The notes beneath the pieces were generated by a model, which was not told the origin of the DNA, ran no database searches, and saw only the letters and a list, made by a program, of their open reading frames with translations. The position numbers were made by a program, and so were the translations under genes. A stretch of 64,000 nt of DNA from Chlorops oryzae (taxonomy: Eukaryota; Arthropoda; Insecta; Diptera; Chloropidae): NCBI GenBank assembly GCA_020466095.1, contig CM035807.1, positions 48,411,004 to 48,475,003 of the forward strand. Reading direction: 5' to 3'. This document shows positions 51,947-62,111 of the stretch, one piece after another (position 1 is the first letter of the stretch; each line of letters starts with the position of its first letter).

Positions 51947-52488
51947 CAGGGTTGGAACCTGGTGAAGAAGAAAGTGCAGCAGTTTTAACAAAAAAGGGCA
52001 GTAGATTTGATTTTTGTGAAGTAAAAAAAACTCGTTATAAATTTTTTTTATATAACAAAAATATATTTTATTCTTTTCAAATACAAATAAAAAAATTAAC
52101 AAAAAGTATATTTCATGTAAATATTTCTTCATATTGCGAGTCTTCCAATGTTCAGCGAAGATTCTTGACAAGATATTTTTCTGTTATATCAGCTGTCAAA
52201 CGTTTAATTTCGCGATATATAACCTTAAATGGAAAATCCAAGATTTTAAACAAGGACAACAATAGTATCTTTGTTACAAATAGAATTGCGGTGTTGATAA
52301 TGTATAACAAAAATGTCTAACATTTTGGTAGTTATCGTTAGGAGTTTGGTTTGCCAAAAAAAATATAGAGAGACACCAGGGACGAAAATTGCAGTAGATT
52401 TTCAGCTTTTCGCAGTGTCGCAGTAGATGTAAAAAATAAAAAATAAACCCAGCAGATCTACTACAATTGCAATAAAGTTCCAACCCTG
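51947..52488. mobile_element. hAT-type MITE, 8-bp target duplication
   Basis: TIRs CAGGGTTGGAAC / GTTCCAACCCTG, flanked by GCGAGTAC (51939-51946) and GCGAGTAT (52489-52496). An 8-bp duplication and a CAGGG start are hAT hallmarks. It is absent from copy B of the duplication near 60985. No transposase. Confidence 0.85.
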
Positions 52489-52651
52489 GCGAGTATGTGC
52501 AACCAGAAAACGCTCAATTTTTCGATAACGATATGTTATCGTTTTTTACTGAAAATGAGAATTGACGGTCAGCTATGTTCTCACTATAAGGGTTAAGTTC
52601 TTCACCCGATACTTTAACTCAAAGCGTTCATATCAGCTTCGAGCGAGTTAA

Positions 52652-53037
52652 AAGCCTATACTGAGATATGCAGTAAGTAAAGCTCCCATAAGAAATACGT
52701 GCAAAAAAAATTTAAAAGTACTTCGAAGTAAATACTTTACTTTCGCTTATACTGAGATGTCAAGTAATCATGTGCGCAGGGTTGCATGCGACTTGCCTGC
52801 TTTACTTCGCCATAAAAATGAACATGTTCATTTTTTATGCGAAGTAAATGCCAGGACAGCTGATTGCGGCACATTTTTCAAATGAAATACTGACACCGAC
52901 TTCGAAGGTGTTAAATTGTTGGCATACTTTGAAGAATTCAAGAAGCGTGAATATAGTTGTCTCTCTCACACTTTACGACGTTGTAGCGAATTGGCTCCTA
53001 ATGTGCAAGTAGTTACTGCATATCTCAGTATAGGCTT
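52652..53037. mobile_element. MITE A, nested
   Basis: AAGCCTATACTGAGATATGC and its inverse GCATATCTCAGTATAGGCTT, flanked by TAA at 52649-52651 and 53038-53040. Copies 1 and 3 of the host element show the empty site. TAA suggests Harbinger-type targeting. Confidence 0.85.
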
Positions 53038-53040
53038 TAA

Positions 53041-53331
53041 GGTAGAAACACTCACGCACTGCGGCGCACTGCGTGGCATGGCAGGGCATAGAGAAAATTT
53101 GTAGTAAACAGTGACGCACAGCAATCAGCTAAAACAATATGGAAATGAACTAGATAGGGCAGCTCTGCCAGAAATTAGTGCAAGTCTCCAAACAATGGCA
53201 GCCCTACAACTGTCAAATTAGCATAGAAATCAAAAATCTATAGAACGCTATGCCATGCTAATTTTTTGAGTGTCTGCTTTCATACATTTTCATACATTTT
53301 GATTTCGATGTGACAGATGGCACTGCGGCGC
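53041..53331. mobile_element. MITE B, right end deleted
   Basis: Left TIR GGTAGAAACACTCACGCACT is intact; the right TIR is lost at CTGCGGCGC|CGGAAAG. The complete version is at 61118-61429. Confidence 0.8.
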
Positions 53332-53414
53332 CGGAAAGCTCACTAATTCTGCACTACTTCCGAAATGGTGAAAATTTATAATGCGGCTACTCGCATTACT
53401 AACCCTAACTGTTA

Positions 53415-53675
53415 ATGAAGTTTGTTGGGAGATGGCCGCTGTTTTCATTACATGCATGCGATAATGATTATTTATTAGAAATGTTTAAAGAAGCTGAAAA
53501 AACAAAAGAAATATTGGAAGCAATACTATCAGAAGATCATTATAATGTCCCCAGGAACAAAAAATTATTAATGGAGCTTATAGTGAAAGCGGCATCACAA
53601 AACGTTGCACGACCTGTGATCAAAATTTACATATCCAAATACGTGTATCCTTCCCCACTCATTTTCTGCACGTGA
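53415..53675 (+). CDS. Small ORF in Harbinger-like copy 2
   Basis: 87 codons including LLEMFKEAEKTKEILEAILS and KKLLMELIVKAASQNVARPV. An almost identical frame is at 61543-61803, and a disrupted one lies near 8690. Conservation across copies suggests it derives from the parent element, perhaps a transposase N-terminus, but I recognise no domain. Confidence 0.4.
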   Translation: MKFVGRWPLFSLHACDNDYLLEMFKEAEKTKEILEAILSEDHYNVPRNKKLLMELIVKAASQNVARPVIKIYISKYVYPSPLIFCT

Positions 53676-53942
53676 GAGCTTCCTGCTAGTGTCGTATTAA
53701 TATTTTACACGGTTTTCGTACTCGGTGTTAGCAAATGTAACTGAACATTTGAAATGCAACTCTGCGCTAGCCTCAGAGTTAAATGTTAACCCAGGGTACA
53801 TATTCGGGTTAGATGATATTTTTTACATGTGTTTTGACACATGAAACTCTGGGTTTCGCCGATAACCCTAACCCGTCCTAGTGAAAACATAGCATCAACA
53901 ATGGACTAATGTAAAAGGCCTCAAGTTTTGCTCTCAAAGAGC

Positions 53943-53950
53943 TATCGATA
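53943..53950 (+). promoter_or_regulatory. DRE motif upstream of Scamp copy A
   Basis: TATCGATA 304 nt before the Scamp ATG. The same motif is at 62069-62076 in copy B. Confidence 0.5.
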
Positions 53951-54254
53951 TCAAGAAGTACGTCGGTGTTCGGTAAATCGATGTTGATTCGATTGTCCAA
54001 TTAGATTTAAGCGTATATAAACCTCAGAGTTTTGAAGAATTTATTTTGTTTTAAGATATTAATTAGATATATTATTAAGACATATAACCATTTAACCACT
54101 GGGAATTTTTTGCGAATTTTGATGAGAGTAAAGGGAAAAAATTATAATCCTAGGATTTTTTAAGGGAATTCCAGTCAAAAAAGACCCCAGCCCTGGGAAG
54201 AATATCAAAACCCAGTTGGCAGCACTAATGAGCAAAAAGGTCAATGCAAGTAAT

Positions 54255-54311
54255 ATGTCTGGCTTTAACGACAATTCTTTTGGGAGTCCTTTCTCCGAAA
54301 ATCCATTTTCC
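54255..54311 (+). CDS. Scamp: Scamp, coding exon 1 (copy A)
   Basis: ATG at 54255 reads MSGFNDNSFGSPFSENPFS, 19 codons, then donor TCC|GTGAGA at 54312. The NPF box and MSGF start are those of secretory carrier membrane proteins, four-span proteins of recycling endosomes and secretory vesicles whose cytosolic NPF repeats bind EH-domain proteins. Intron 54312-54372 (61 bp) ends TTTTAG. Confidence 0.85.
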
Positions 54312-54372
54312 GTGAGAGATGATGTAGTTTGCATATTTCATTCAACTGTTTTTATTGAAAAATATATTTTAG

Positions 54373-54570
54373 GATCCTGCTATCGAGCAAATTACAACCA
54401 ATACGACAAACGTTCAAAGTACTTTAGACGAATATAACCCCTTCGAACAAGCAAATGCAAAACCTAATACAACAATTAATAGCGAAAATACTGCAGCGGT
54501 TGTCCAACCATTTTCTGAAAATTCAACGGCTGGCCTTACAGATGTACAATTTACAAGGGAGGAGTTGCAG
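54373..54570 (+). CDS. Scamp: Scamp, coding exon 2 (copy A)
   Basis: 66 codons in phase 0: DPAIEQITTNTTNVQSTLDE, YNPFEQANAKPN, then ending TDVQFTREELQ, with donor CAG|GTAATA at 54571. A second NPF box and an ...REELQ end leading into the expected coiled coil fit Scamp. The next exons (coiled coil, four membrane segments) are not in the window: LTR- and piggyBac-derived sequence begins about 25 bp downstream. As read this is a 5' gene fragment unless a very large intron follows. Confidence 0.85.
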
Positions 54571-54593
54571 GTAATATAGTCAAATTAAATATA

Positions 54594-54852
54594 TGGTGAG
54601 TCAAAACATATTGCAGGGGAATTCTCACAATTTTTTGCAGTAGAACTCACAATTTTTTCAGGGGATATACTTTGCACTGTTTCCCACAGCTCGACGTTCT
54701 GGATCTTGGAGATGAGTTCTCGTTTTTTGTTGTTGATTTGTGATGTTGAGCTTCCATTTTTAGCACCATCATATTCGTTGTGGACACTGACCCACAACAT
54801 CCCCAACCCTTCTCAAGAAGTTACGAACATCGTGGCGATTTAAATGTTCACT
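54594..54852 (-). mobile_element. LTR and 3' internal end of a gypsy-like element
   Basis: In minus orientation, CACGATGTTCGTAACTTCTT, a purine tract (GAGAAGGGTTGGGGA) and TGTTGTGGGTCAGTG follow each other as in the 30.3-kb element (CACGATGCTCGTGAC..., GAGGAGGGGAGGGA, TGTTGTGAGTC). The LTR part is short and its end is not defined. Confidence 0.5.
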
Positions 54853-55194
54853 GAACCGAATGCTTCTATACATCATATACATCTTGCTTGAATGTTTTCT
54901 ACAATATGGAACCATTTGCTTATGAATTGAGAGGTCCTCAGGGAAAATACGAAACTGCAGATATTTCCTATTCAATAAGTCGATAAGAGGGCGCACTCTG
55001 TACATTGGATCATCCCGGCTCAAGTTATGGTTGTCGCATAAAGGGAAAACTGATATAAAAGTCCGAAATTCATTGTGAGACATTGTCTGCTTTACAATGC
55101 GCAATCCAAAGTCTACTTGGTTTGACCAGTAGTTTTCTTGGTAGGCAAGACGGTGATACCCCGAAAGAATAAATATGCCCATGAAGAACTTCAT
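54853..55194 (-). pseudogene. piggyBac-type transposase fragment
   Basis: The minus strand reads FFMGIFILSGYHRLAYQENY, WSNQVDFGLRIV, VRPLIDLLNRKYLQF and LSIHKQMVPYCRKHSSKMY. The last box normally has Asp as the first catalytic residue (SID-E-x-M-x-P-Y); here it is His. The fragment joins directly to the gypsy-like LTR end, a chimeric junction near 54853. Confidence 0.8.
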
Positions 55195-56437
55195 GGAACA
55201 AATTTACTTTAAGGACGCTTCTGGGATTTTCTTTTTGTTGTCACCTTATGTAAAATGACCCCCCAAGTCCAAATCTGCAATTTTTTTTGGGGGGTCGCGT
55301 CTAGTTAAGGAGATATCGCGTTTTGAAATTTGCCCCAAATTGCACTAGTTTTTCATTTATTTTGAGGCTTATGTAGTTGTCACATTAACCGCTGCGCATA
55401 ACGCAGTGCTGTTATTGGAGCTGTTGAATTCGGATATCAGAATAATCCCAGCAAACATTGAGGATTGAGGATGATTTGAGAATGATTTGATATCAAATAT
55501 ATATATCAAATGTCAACCGCTTGATTTCAATTTGAGATTCATTTGAGAATGATAGCATCCTGAACAAAACGGAGACTTTGTTCTCAAATTGAGAAAAGGT
55601 TTATTCTCAAATTGATATCAAATGTTGTTTTTAAACCTGTTTTAAATTTTATTTTCAAACTGTAATGTCGGAATTTTAATGTCGAAACGCAATTCAAAAA
55701 TACCGGTTGTGGTTATCATTTGTTTATTTTCAAACTGGAAAACAATTTTTTTAGTTGAATGAAATAGTAGAAATAATATTAAATTTTTTCAAACAATTAG
55801 AAGACACTTAAATTAAAGTATTTCCTTTATAACGCGTTTCGTATATGAAGGATACGAGCAAAGAATTGTAGTTTTTAGTGGCAAACACTTCTCTATCGAT
55901 CTAGTAATTTCTTCTTTTTCAAACGAAAAAACAAGTGAATTTTTCATTTCCCACTTGTGTTATGTTATGTATACGAATCTCTGATTTGAGTTGCTTTAGA
56001 AAAACCTCTGTATCGTGGAAACTGTTTGTGCTGCAGTTCCTAGATTTAACATACGTACGTGCTTTGTTCATTCAAAGTCCAAAAAAATGAAAATCTTTCA
56101 AAAAATTTTCAAATTTTGGACTTTGAGCATCATTTTACACCATGCATTTAACGTTTGGTTAGTTATTTTTGATGTCATAGTAAATAATGATGTTTTAAGA
56201 ACATAAAAGATTTAAAAATTTTAAAACATTTTAAACCATATACGAGAAAAACGAGTTTCAAAAAAGCAATGGTCATTAAAAACACTTACGCGATTTTCGA
56301 AAAAATCGCGATGCGTTGTTTTCTTCACTTCACCACCACTTTATCGATTTCACAATTTCAACTCTTTGTTCACTTTTTGGTGATCCTGGAATGGACCAAT
56401 TGGTGGGTTACTCTCTCACCGATTCGAAATTCTAATT
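55195..56437. other. Repeat-like non-coding region between the duplicates
   Basis: TTTGAGAATGAT / TTCTCAAATTGA words recur about six times at 55450-55630, with TTTGATATCAAAT palindromes. The rest shows no recognisable gene. GTTAAGGAGATATCGCGTTTTG near 55305 recalls a dispersed motif also seen at about 50970 (AAGAAGATATCGCAATTTT). Confidence 0.5.
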
Positions 56438-56600
56438 TCAATTTCCCTCATCGTCATCATTGTTTCCAATGGCGTAGCTAGAGTCGGATTCGTCATCTGA
56501 AAGGTGCCGCTCCCTTACGGGTTGGTATAATTCTGCAGCTACCTTTAAGAATTCCACAAACGGATCCAAACCATCGCTTGAACTTAAAATGCTTTTTGAA
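56438..56600 (-). CDS. Unassigned minus-strand ORF end
   Basis: The minus-strand frame reads SSSDGLDPFVEFLKVAAELY, QPVRERHLSDDESDSSYAIG and an Asp-rich tail before TGA at 56438-56440. The composition (acidic Ser/Asp tail) looks like the C-terminal exon of a real protein or transposase, but I do not recognise it. It ends upstream where segmental copy B begins. Confidence 0.35.
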
Positions 56601-56678
56601 AAAGACAAATTTTAGTGAGTAGCTGTGAATTTGTTCTGTTTGAATATATGTATATTCTATATACTATTTGTAGGAGTA

Positions 56679-57609
56679 GAGGAAGGGCGGGTAATGTGGT
56701 ATACCTAATAGTTTTTTGCCGCCAACAACTACAATTTTTATCTGATTAAAATACTATTGAGCTATTGATATAATATGAATGTTAGGCACACACTACGTTA
56801 ACTGTTTAAGCGTTGGGGTTCCTTGTTTTTGACATATTTATCAATATATAAAAAAACTCGAATATCGGCAATTGCAAAATTTGGAGGGTAATGTGGTACA
56901 CCCGGTCTGGTAATGTGGTATAGTAACCACAACACCTGTAATTAATTTTTTTTTTTCTAATAAATAAGTTGTGGTTTATGTTTTATTTATTTATTTATGT
57001 TTTTAGAAAGATAAAAGATTATTTGCAAGAATTGCAAAGAAAAATGGCACTGCGATTTGGAATACATTTTTCATGAGTCCAAACGAGCTCGCTATAATAA
57101 CTGCATCGTCCCCATAGGCTTTATCGCCATAATTACACACAGCTTCTTTTGTTGGTGGAAAATCCGAAAATTCCTCACCTGTTGTGTCATTTAATATTAT
57201 GTTTTCGCCACTATCGGTAGCCTATACCACAATACCCGCACTCGTGGTGATTCAAAGAAATACTGATTTTCAAGAAAGTATTAATTTTTTTTAAACTACG
57301 ATTTATACCCTGCTTTAAGAAAACAGTTTCTTGTTACATAAATGTAAGCTTCATGAAGTTTCAAAAATTTTTTAAATTAAAAAGTTCAGTTTTTAGTTGA
57401 GCTCAAAAAAAAACACGAACACACTTCCACGCAGTTTCTTCCCAACTGATTTATAGCATGACTTGCAAAAACAAAAAACTGTCTTGCTTTCATAGTTCTA
57501 TTAAAACGTGAAGCTATTAAGCGTAGTTCCGTTAACCCTGTGTGTTTAGTTAAAGAGAAAAGCTACTATACCACATTACCCGCCTATACCATATTACCCG
57601 CCCTTACTC
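56679..57609. mobile_element. 931-bp TIR element, TA target (pogo/Tc1-like)
   Basis: Left GAGGAAGGGCGGGTAATGTGG and right inverted GAGTAAGGGCGGGTAATATGG (first 20 bases compared), flanked by TA. Copy A retains the exact empty site GGAGTAAACTACC. GGTAATGTGGTA words recur inside both ends (56690, about 56888, about 56910). A minus-strand frame near 57230-57000 (EEFSDFPPTKEAVCNYGDKA) is unassigned. Confidence 0.8.
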
Positions 57610-57645
57610 TAAACTACCTAGGCGCTTTACATATTGTTAAAAATA

Positions 57646-57822
57646 TAAAGGCGAAACTCCAGAATTGACAACATTTCAGGCGTTTTAACCGGAAAAGATG
57701 TAGCTGCTTCCATTTAAATACATTTGAATACATTAATTCAATGGCAGCAGCACAAATATTTTCACCTTTGCCGCGTATACCGTAACAACCGTCCTTTCCA
57801 TCGTTTATAGAATTTCGCCTTA
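57646..57822. mobile_element. Small MITE, copy B
   Basis: The paralogue of 51525-51693, with the same TAAAGGCGAAACTCCAGAA-type ends. It was present before the duplication. Confidence 0.7.
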
Positions 57823-57995
57823 AATTTTGATTATATTCATCACACTTTCTTCATATCTTATAACATAAAAATTAGTCTTGAATGTATAGTTTTCGGTCCA
57901 TACAAGAATGTAAGATCCTAAAATATGGATCAAGGGAAATAAGCAATAACATATAACTTTTGTTGTTTGTTTATTTTTCGACCTTTCTCTAAACC

Positions 57996-58280
57996 TTAAA
58001 TGATTTTTTGAATTTATTCGAGCTTGAGGTCAACTTTCATAAGCATTTTAATTCATGCTTTTTATTTTAATTCCGTTATTTCGTCTTCATACCGAACACT
58101 TCTTCAGGGCTAACAACGAAAAAACAATGAAAAAATAAAATGTAATGAAAAAAATATATTGTTTATAAATAAACAAAAACCAAAGACATATCACAAATAA
58201 AAAACACTCACATATTCTGTTTTCTTAAATTACTAACAAAAAACATTTTTTTTTAAACTAATAAAACTAATACAACAATT
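57996..58280. repeat. Left inverted repeat of Penelope
   Basis: TTGAATTTATTCGAGCTTGA... is the reverse complement of the element's 3' end, and its inner edge includes the complement of the last codons of the endonuclease ORF. Confidence 0.85.
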
Positions 58281-59036
58281 ACCACCAAGAATATATGGAG
58301 CTCCAAATATACATAAAAATGACACACCCATCAGACCTATTTGCTCAACAATTGACGCACCGGCGAGCAAGTTAAACAAATACTTGACAGAAATATTACA
58401 ACAATTTAACATAAACTCTACATACAATATCAAAGATGCCATCCAGTTCAAAGAAAAATCCATAAGAGTTACATACAAGATGACGAAATTATGGTATCCT
58501 TTGACGTAATTTCCTTATTTCCTAGTGTACCAGTAGACCATACAATAAGGATAATCGAAGAAAAATCGAACGAAATAAACAACACAACAAAACTAGATAT
58601 GGAACTCTTCCTCAAAATTCTTAAATTTTGCACAAAGGACAATCGGTACTTTAAGTATTAAGAAAAATTTTAAACACAACAAAAAGGACTACCCATGGGA
58701 TTATCGGCCTCACCAGTCATAGCGCATATAATGATGGAAGCCCTCCTGGAAAAATGCACCAATAAGATGGAACACAAACCAAGGATGCTGACGAAATATG
58801 TGGACGACATTTCCGCAAACGTGAAGAAGGACTACGCAGAAGAAACACTTAGGATATTTAACAACTACCACAAGGATATTCGATTCGCTATAGCAGAAGA
58901 AAAGGACAACGCATTGCCATATCTAGACACTAAACTAATAAGGGCGAACAATACCATAAGAATGGACTGGTATGAAAAACCGACGTCGTCAGGAAGACTC
59001 ATAAATTGTCATCAGAAGAGTACTGACAATAAGTGA
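58258..59036 (+). pseudogene. Penelope reverse transcriptase, 5'-truncated
   Basis: The plus strand reads LPPRIYGAPNIHKNDTPIRP, VSFDVISLFPSVPVDHTIR, GLPMGLSASPVIAHIMMEAL, TKYVDDISANV and ALPYLDTKLIR. These are Penelope RT boxes with catalytic SFDV and YVDD present. Frameshifts near 58465 and a stop near 58660 break it. The N-terminus is missing, and the thumb and linker are replaced by the GA tract. Confidence 0.85.
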
Positions 59037-59051
59037 TCGAGTTCCTATCAG

Positions 59052-59301
59052 CAGAGAGAGAAGAGAGAAAGAGAGATCTGAAAAAGACGAAAAGAGGAAC
59101 AAACAAGGACTGAGAGAAGAGAAGAAGGAGAGAAGATAAGAGAAAAAGAAGTAGAAACTAAAGATGATCGAGATACAGAAGAAAAGAGAGAGAAGAAAGA
59201 AGAAAGAGAGAGAAAAAGAGAGAGAGAAGAGAAAAGACGAGAGGAGAGGAGAAAGAGAAGAGAGAGAGAAAAGAGAGAGTACAAGAGAGAGAGAGAGGAG
59301 A

Positions 59302-59367
<66 letters not shown>

Positions 59368-59495
59368 AGAAGAGAGAGAGAGAAGGAAGAGAGAGAGAGA
59401 GAAGAGAGAGAGAGAAGAGAGAGAGAGAAGAGAGAGAGAGAAGAGAGAGAGAGAAGAGAGAGAGAGAAGAGAGAGAGAGAGAAGAGAGAGAGAGA

Positions 59496-59556
<61 letters not shown>

Positions 59557-59599
59557 AGAGAAGAGAGAAAGAGAGAGAAGAGAGAGAGAAAGAGAGAGA

Positions 59600-59646
<47 letters not shown>

Positions 59647-59706
59647 AGAGAGAGAGAGAAGAAGAGAAGAGAGAGAAGAGAGAGAAAGAGAAGAGAAGAG
59701 AAGAGA

Positions 59707-59759
<53 letters not shown>

Positions 59760-59771
59760 GAGAGAGAGAGA

Positions 59772-59844
<73 letters not shown>

Positions 59845-59940
59845 AGAGAGAAGAGAGAGAGAAGAGAGAGAGAAAGAGAGAGAGAAAGAAGAGAAAGAGA
59901 AAGAGAGAAAAGAGAGAGAAAGAGAGAGAGAGAGGGAGGG

Positions 59941-59971
<31 letters not shown>

Positions 59972-59975
59972 GGGG
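59052..59975 (+). repeat. GA-rich microsatellite inside Penelope
   Basis: About 920 bp of (GA)n mixed with GAA and GAGAA units. All six frames stay open over long stretches as Arg/Glu or Leu/Ser runs; these are not genes. Confidence 0.95.
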
Positions 59976-60094
59976 AACAATCACAACAATAGTAATCAAC
60001 AACAGCTTTCCGAAGAACATTGTCCATAGACTTATAAAGAAATTTAAAAACAGAAAACGAAATAATAGCCACACCTCCTAAAATTTACAAATCA

Positions 60095-60625
60095 ATGACA
60101 TATATACCGGGCCTGTCGGAAAGAATTGAAAGAGGAAAAATGTTTGACGACCAAAAAGCAAAATTGGCATTTAGAATCGACAACACAGCCAAAATATTTC
60201 ACTCTAAAACTAAAAGCAGAATAGACAAAATGGACGAGGACAATGTAATATACGAAATTAAATGTGAAGGAAAACTAGGCGAAAATTGCGACAAAATATA
60301 TATTGGCACAACGAAAAATAAATCAAAAACAAGGATGGCAGGACACAAAACAGACATCAGAACGAAAAAGGAAAATAATGCACAAAAAACAGCATTTGCG
60401 TCCCACTGTAAAGATCATGATCATTCACCCAATTTTAACACTGTGCTAATTTTACAAAGAGAGGAAAAATACAACAAAAGACTAACGCTAGAAATGCTAC
60501 GTATCAACAACATACCAATAGACAAGCGCATTAATTACAAAACAGACACCGAAAATATAGCACACAGCTACAGACACCTGTTTAACAGAAGAAAGAGACC
60601 TATCATTGTTCAATTGTTGTATTAG
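60095..60625 (+). CDS. Penelope GIY-YIG endonuclease
   Basis: An open 176-codon frame. It reads VIYEIKCEGKLGENCDKIYI then GTTKNKSKTRMAGHKTDIRT, ASHCKDHDHSPNF and LQREEKYNKRLTLEMLRINN. The Y-x(n)-YIG core, the Arg of the helix and the downstream Glu of the LEM box are in place, so the domain could be intact. It nicks target DNA for insertion in active elements. The preceding linker, from about 59985, lies upstream in another frame. Confidence 0.85.
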   Translation: MTYIPGLSERIERGKMFDDQKAKLAFRIDNTAKIFHSKTKSRIDKMDEDNVIYEIKCEGKLGENCDKIYIGTTKNKSKTRMAGHKTDIRTKKENNAQKTAFASHCKDHDHSPNFNTVLILQREEKYNKRLTLEMLRINNIPIDKRINYKTDTENIAHSYRHLFNRRKRPIIVQLLY

Positions 60626-61117
60626 TGTTATTAGTTTTAAAAAAAAAGTTTTTTGTTAGTAATTTAAGAAAACAGAATATGTGAGTGTTTTTTATTTGTG
60701 ATATGTCTTTGGATTTTGTTTATTTATAAACAATACATTTTTTTCGTTGTTAGCCCTGAAGAAGTCTTCGGTATAAGGACGAAATATTGGAAATAAAATA
60801 AAAAGCATGAATTAAAACGCTTATGAAAATTGACCTCAAGCTCGAATAAATTCAAAAAATCATTTAATGACAATAACTCCATGCGATGCTGTCTCGACGA
60901 ACAACGAAGACGAATAAAATATATGTCAGAAATTTGCTCCCAGCCATCGATTAGTTCAATAAACGAAAGAGAGCAAAGCTCAACTTTTCGATAACGATAT
61001 GTTATCGTTTTGTACTGAAAATGAGAATTGACGGTCAGCTATGTTCTCACTATAAGGGTTAAGTTCTTCACCCGATACTTTAACTCAAAGCGTTCATATC
61101 AGCTTCGAGCGAGTTAA

Positions 61118-61429
61118 GGTAGAAACACTCACGCACTGCGGCGCACTGCGTGGCATGGCAGGGCATAGAGAAAATTTGTAGTAAACAGTGACGCACAGCA
61201 ATCAGCTAAAATAATATGGAAATGAACTAGATAGGGCAGCTCTGCCAGAAATTAGTGCAAGTCTCCAAACAATGGCAGCCCTACAATTGTCAAATTAGCA
61301 TAGAAATCAAAAATCTATAGAACGCTATGCCATGCTAATTTTTTGAGTGTCTGCTTTCATACATTTTCATACATTTTGATTTCTATGTGACAGATGGCAC
61401 TGCGGCGCAGTGCGTGAGTGTTTCTACCT
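61118..61429. mobile_element. MITE B, complete
   Basis: About 23-bp perfect TIRs starting GGTAGAAACACTCACGCACT, in a TTAA context (61114-61117 and 61430-61433; one extra T at the right end). Copy 1 shows the empty site GAGTTAAGGTTTAC at about 8435. Confidence 0.85.
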
Positions 61430-61542
61430 TTAAGGTTTACTAACATCATATGACCCAGCCGGAAAGCTCACTAATTCTGCACTACTTCCGCAATGGTGAA
61501 AATTTATAATGCGGCTACTCGCATTACTAACCCTAACTGTTA

Positions 61543-61803
61543 ATGAAGTTTGTTGGGAGATGGCCGCTGTTTTCATTACATGCATGCGATAATGATAATT
61601 TATTAGAAATGTTTAAAGAAGCTAAAAGAACAAAAAGAATATTGGAAGCAATAATATCAGAAGAGCATTGTAATGTCCGCAGGAACAAAAAATTATTAAT
61701 GGAGCTAATAGTGAAAGCGGCATCACAAAACGTTGCACGACCTGTGATCAAAATTTACATATCCAAATACGTGTATCCTTCCCCACTCATTTTCTGCACG
61801 TGA
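61543..61803 (+). CDS. Small ORF in Harbinger-like copy 3
   Basis: The same 86-87-codon frame as at 53415-53675, with a few substitutions (LLEMFKEAKRTKRILEAIIS). Function unknown. Confidence 0.4.
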   Translation: MKFVGRWPLFSLHACDNDNLLEMFKEAKRTKRILEAIISEEHCNVRRNKKLLMELIVKAASQNVARPVIKIYISKYVYPSPLIFCT

Positions 61804-62068
61804 AAGCTTCCTGCCAGTGTCGTATTAATATTTTACCCGGTTTTTGTACTCGGTGTTAGCAAATGAAACTGAAAATTTGAAATGCAACTCTGCGCTAACC
61901 TCAGAGTTAAATGTTAACCTAGGGTATATTTTCGGGTTAGATTATATTTTTTACATGTGTTTTGACACATGAAACTGGGTTTCGCCGATAACCCTAACCC
62001 GTCCTAGTGAGAACATAGCATCAACAATTGACTAATGTAAAAGGCCTCACGTTTTGCTCTCAAAGAGC

Positions 62069-62076
62069 TATCGATA
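62069..62076 (+). promoter_or_regulatory. DRE motif, Scamp copy B
   Basis: TATCGATA as in copy A. Here an RTE fragment lies between the motif and the Scamp ATG. Confidence 0.45.
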
Positions 62077-62111
62077 TTAAGAAGTTCGTCAGTGTTCGGT
62101 AAATCGATGTT

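Larger units (their letters stand above)
52572..53894. mobile_element. PIF/Harbinger-like element, copy 2
   Basis: Ends GCTATGTTCTCACTATAAGG and TCCTAGTGAAAACATAGCA, with TCA on both sides (52569-52571 and 53895-53897). It holds MITE A, a truncated MITE B and a small ORF. Same insertion site as copy 3, so it was there before the segmental duplication. Confidence 0.8.
51420..54593 (+). repeat. Segmental duplication, copy A
   Basis: From AGTGAGTAGCTGT and TATATTCTATATACTATTTG to the second Scamp exon this block matches 56605-63479 (copy B), allowing for copy-specific insertions. Copy A alone has a hAT MITE (51947-52488) and MITE A (52652-53037). Confidence 0.85.
57964..60867 (+). mobile_element. 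Penelope-like element with inverted terminal repeats and a GA-tract core
   Basis: Carries Penelope RT (58258-59036) and GIY-YIG endonuclease (60095-60625). Its last about 260 bp (60611-60867) recur inverted at its start (57996-58280), an arrangement known for Penelope. Between RT and endonuclease lies about 920 bp of GA-rich repeat. Inserted in segmental copy B only. Confidence 0.85.
61038..62020. mobile_element. PIF/Harbinger-like element, copy 3
   Basis: Same ends and same TCA flanks (61035-61037 and 62021-62023) as copy 2. Contains intact MITE B and the small ORF 61543-61803. Lacks MITE A. Confidence 0.8.

Noticed and set aside
51832..52320. 162-codon plus-strand ORF
   Set aside because: It runs from duplicated non-coding sequence into a hAT MITE with 8-bp target duplication; the join is an insertion artefact.
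58989..60081. Long open frames of Leu/Ser or Arg/Glu repeats on both strands
   Set aside because: They are translations of the GA microsatellite at 59052-59975 and exist in several frames at once; not genes.
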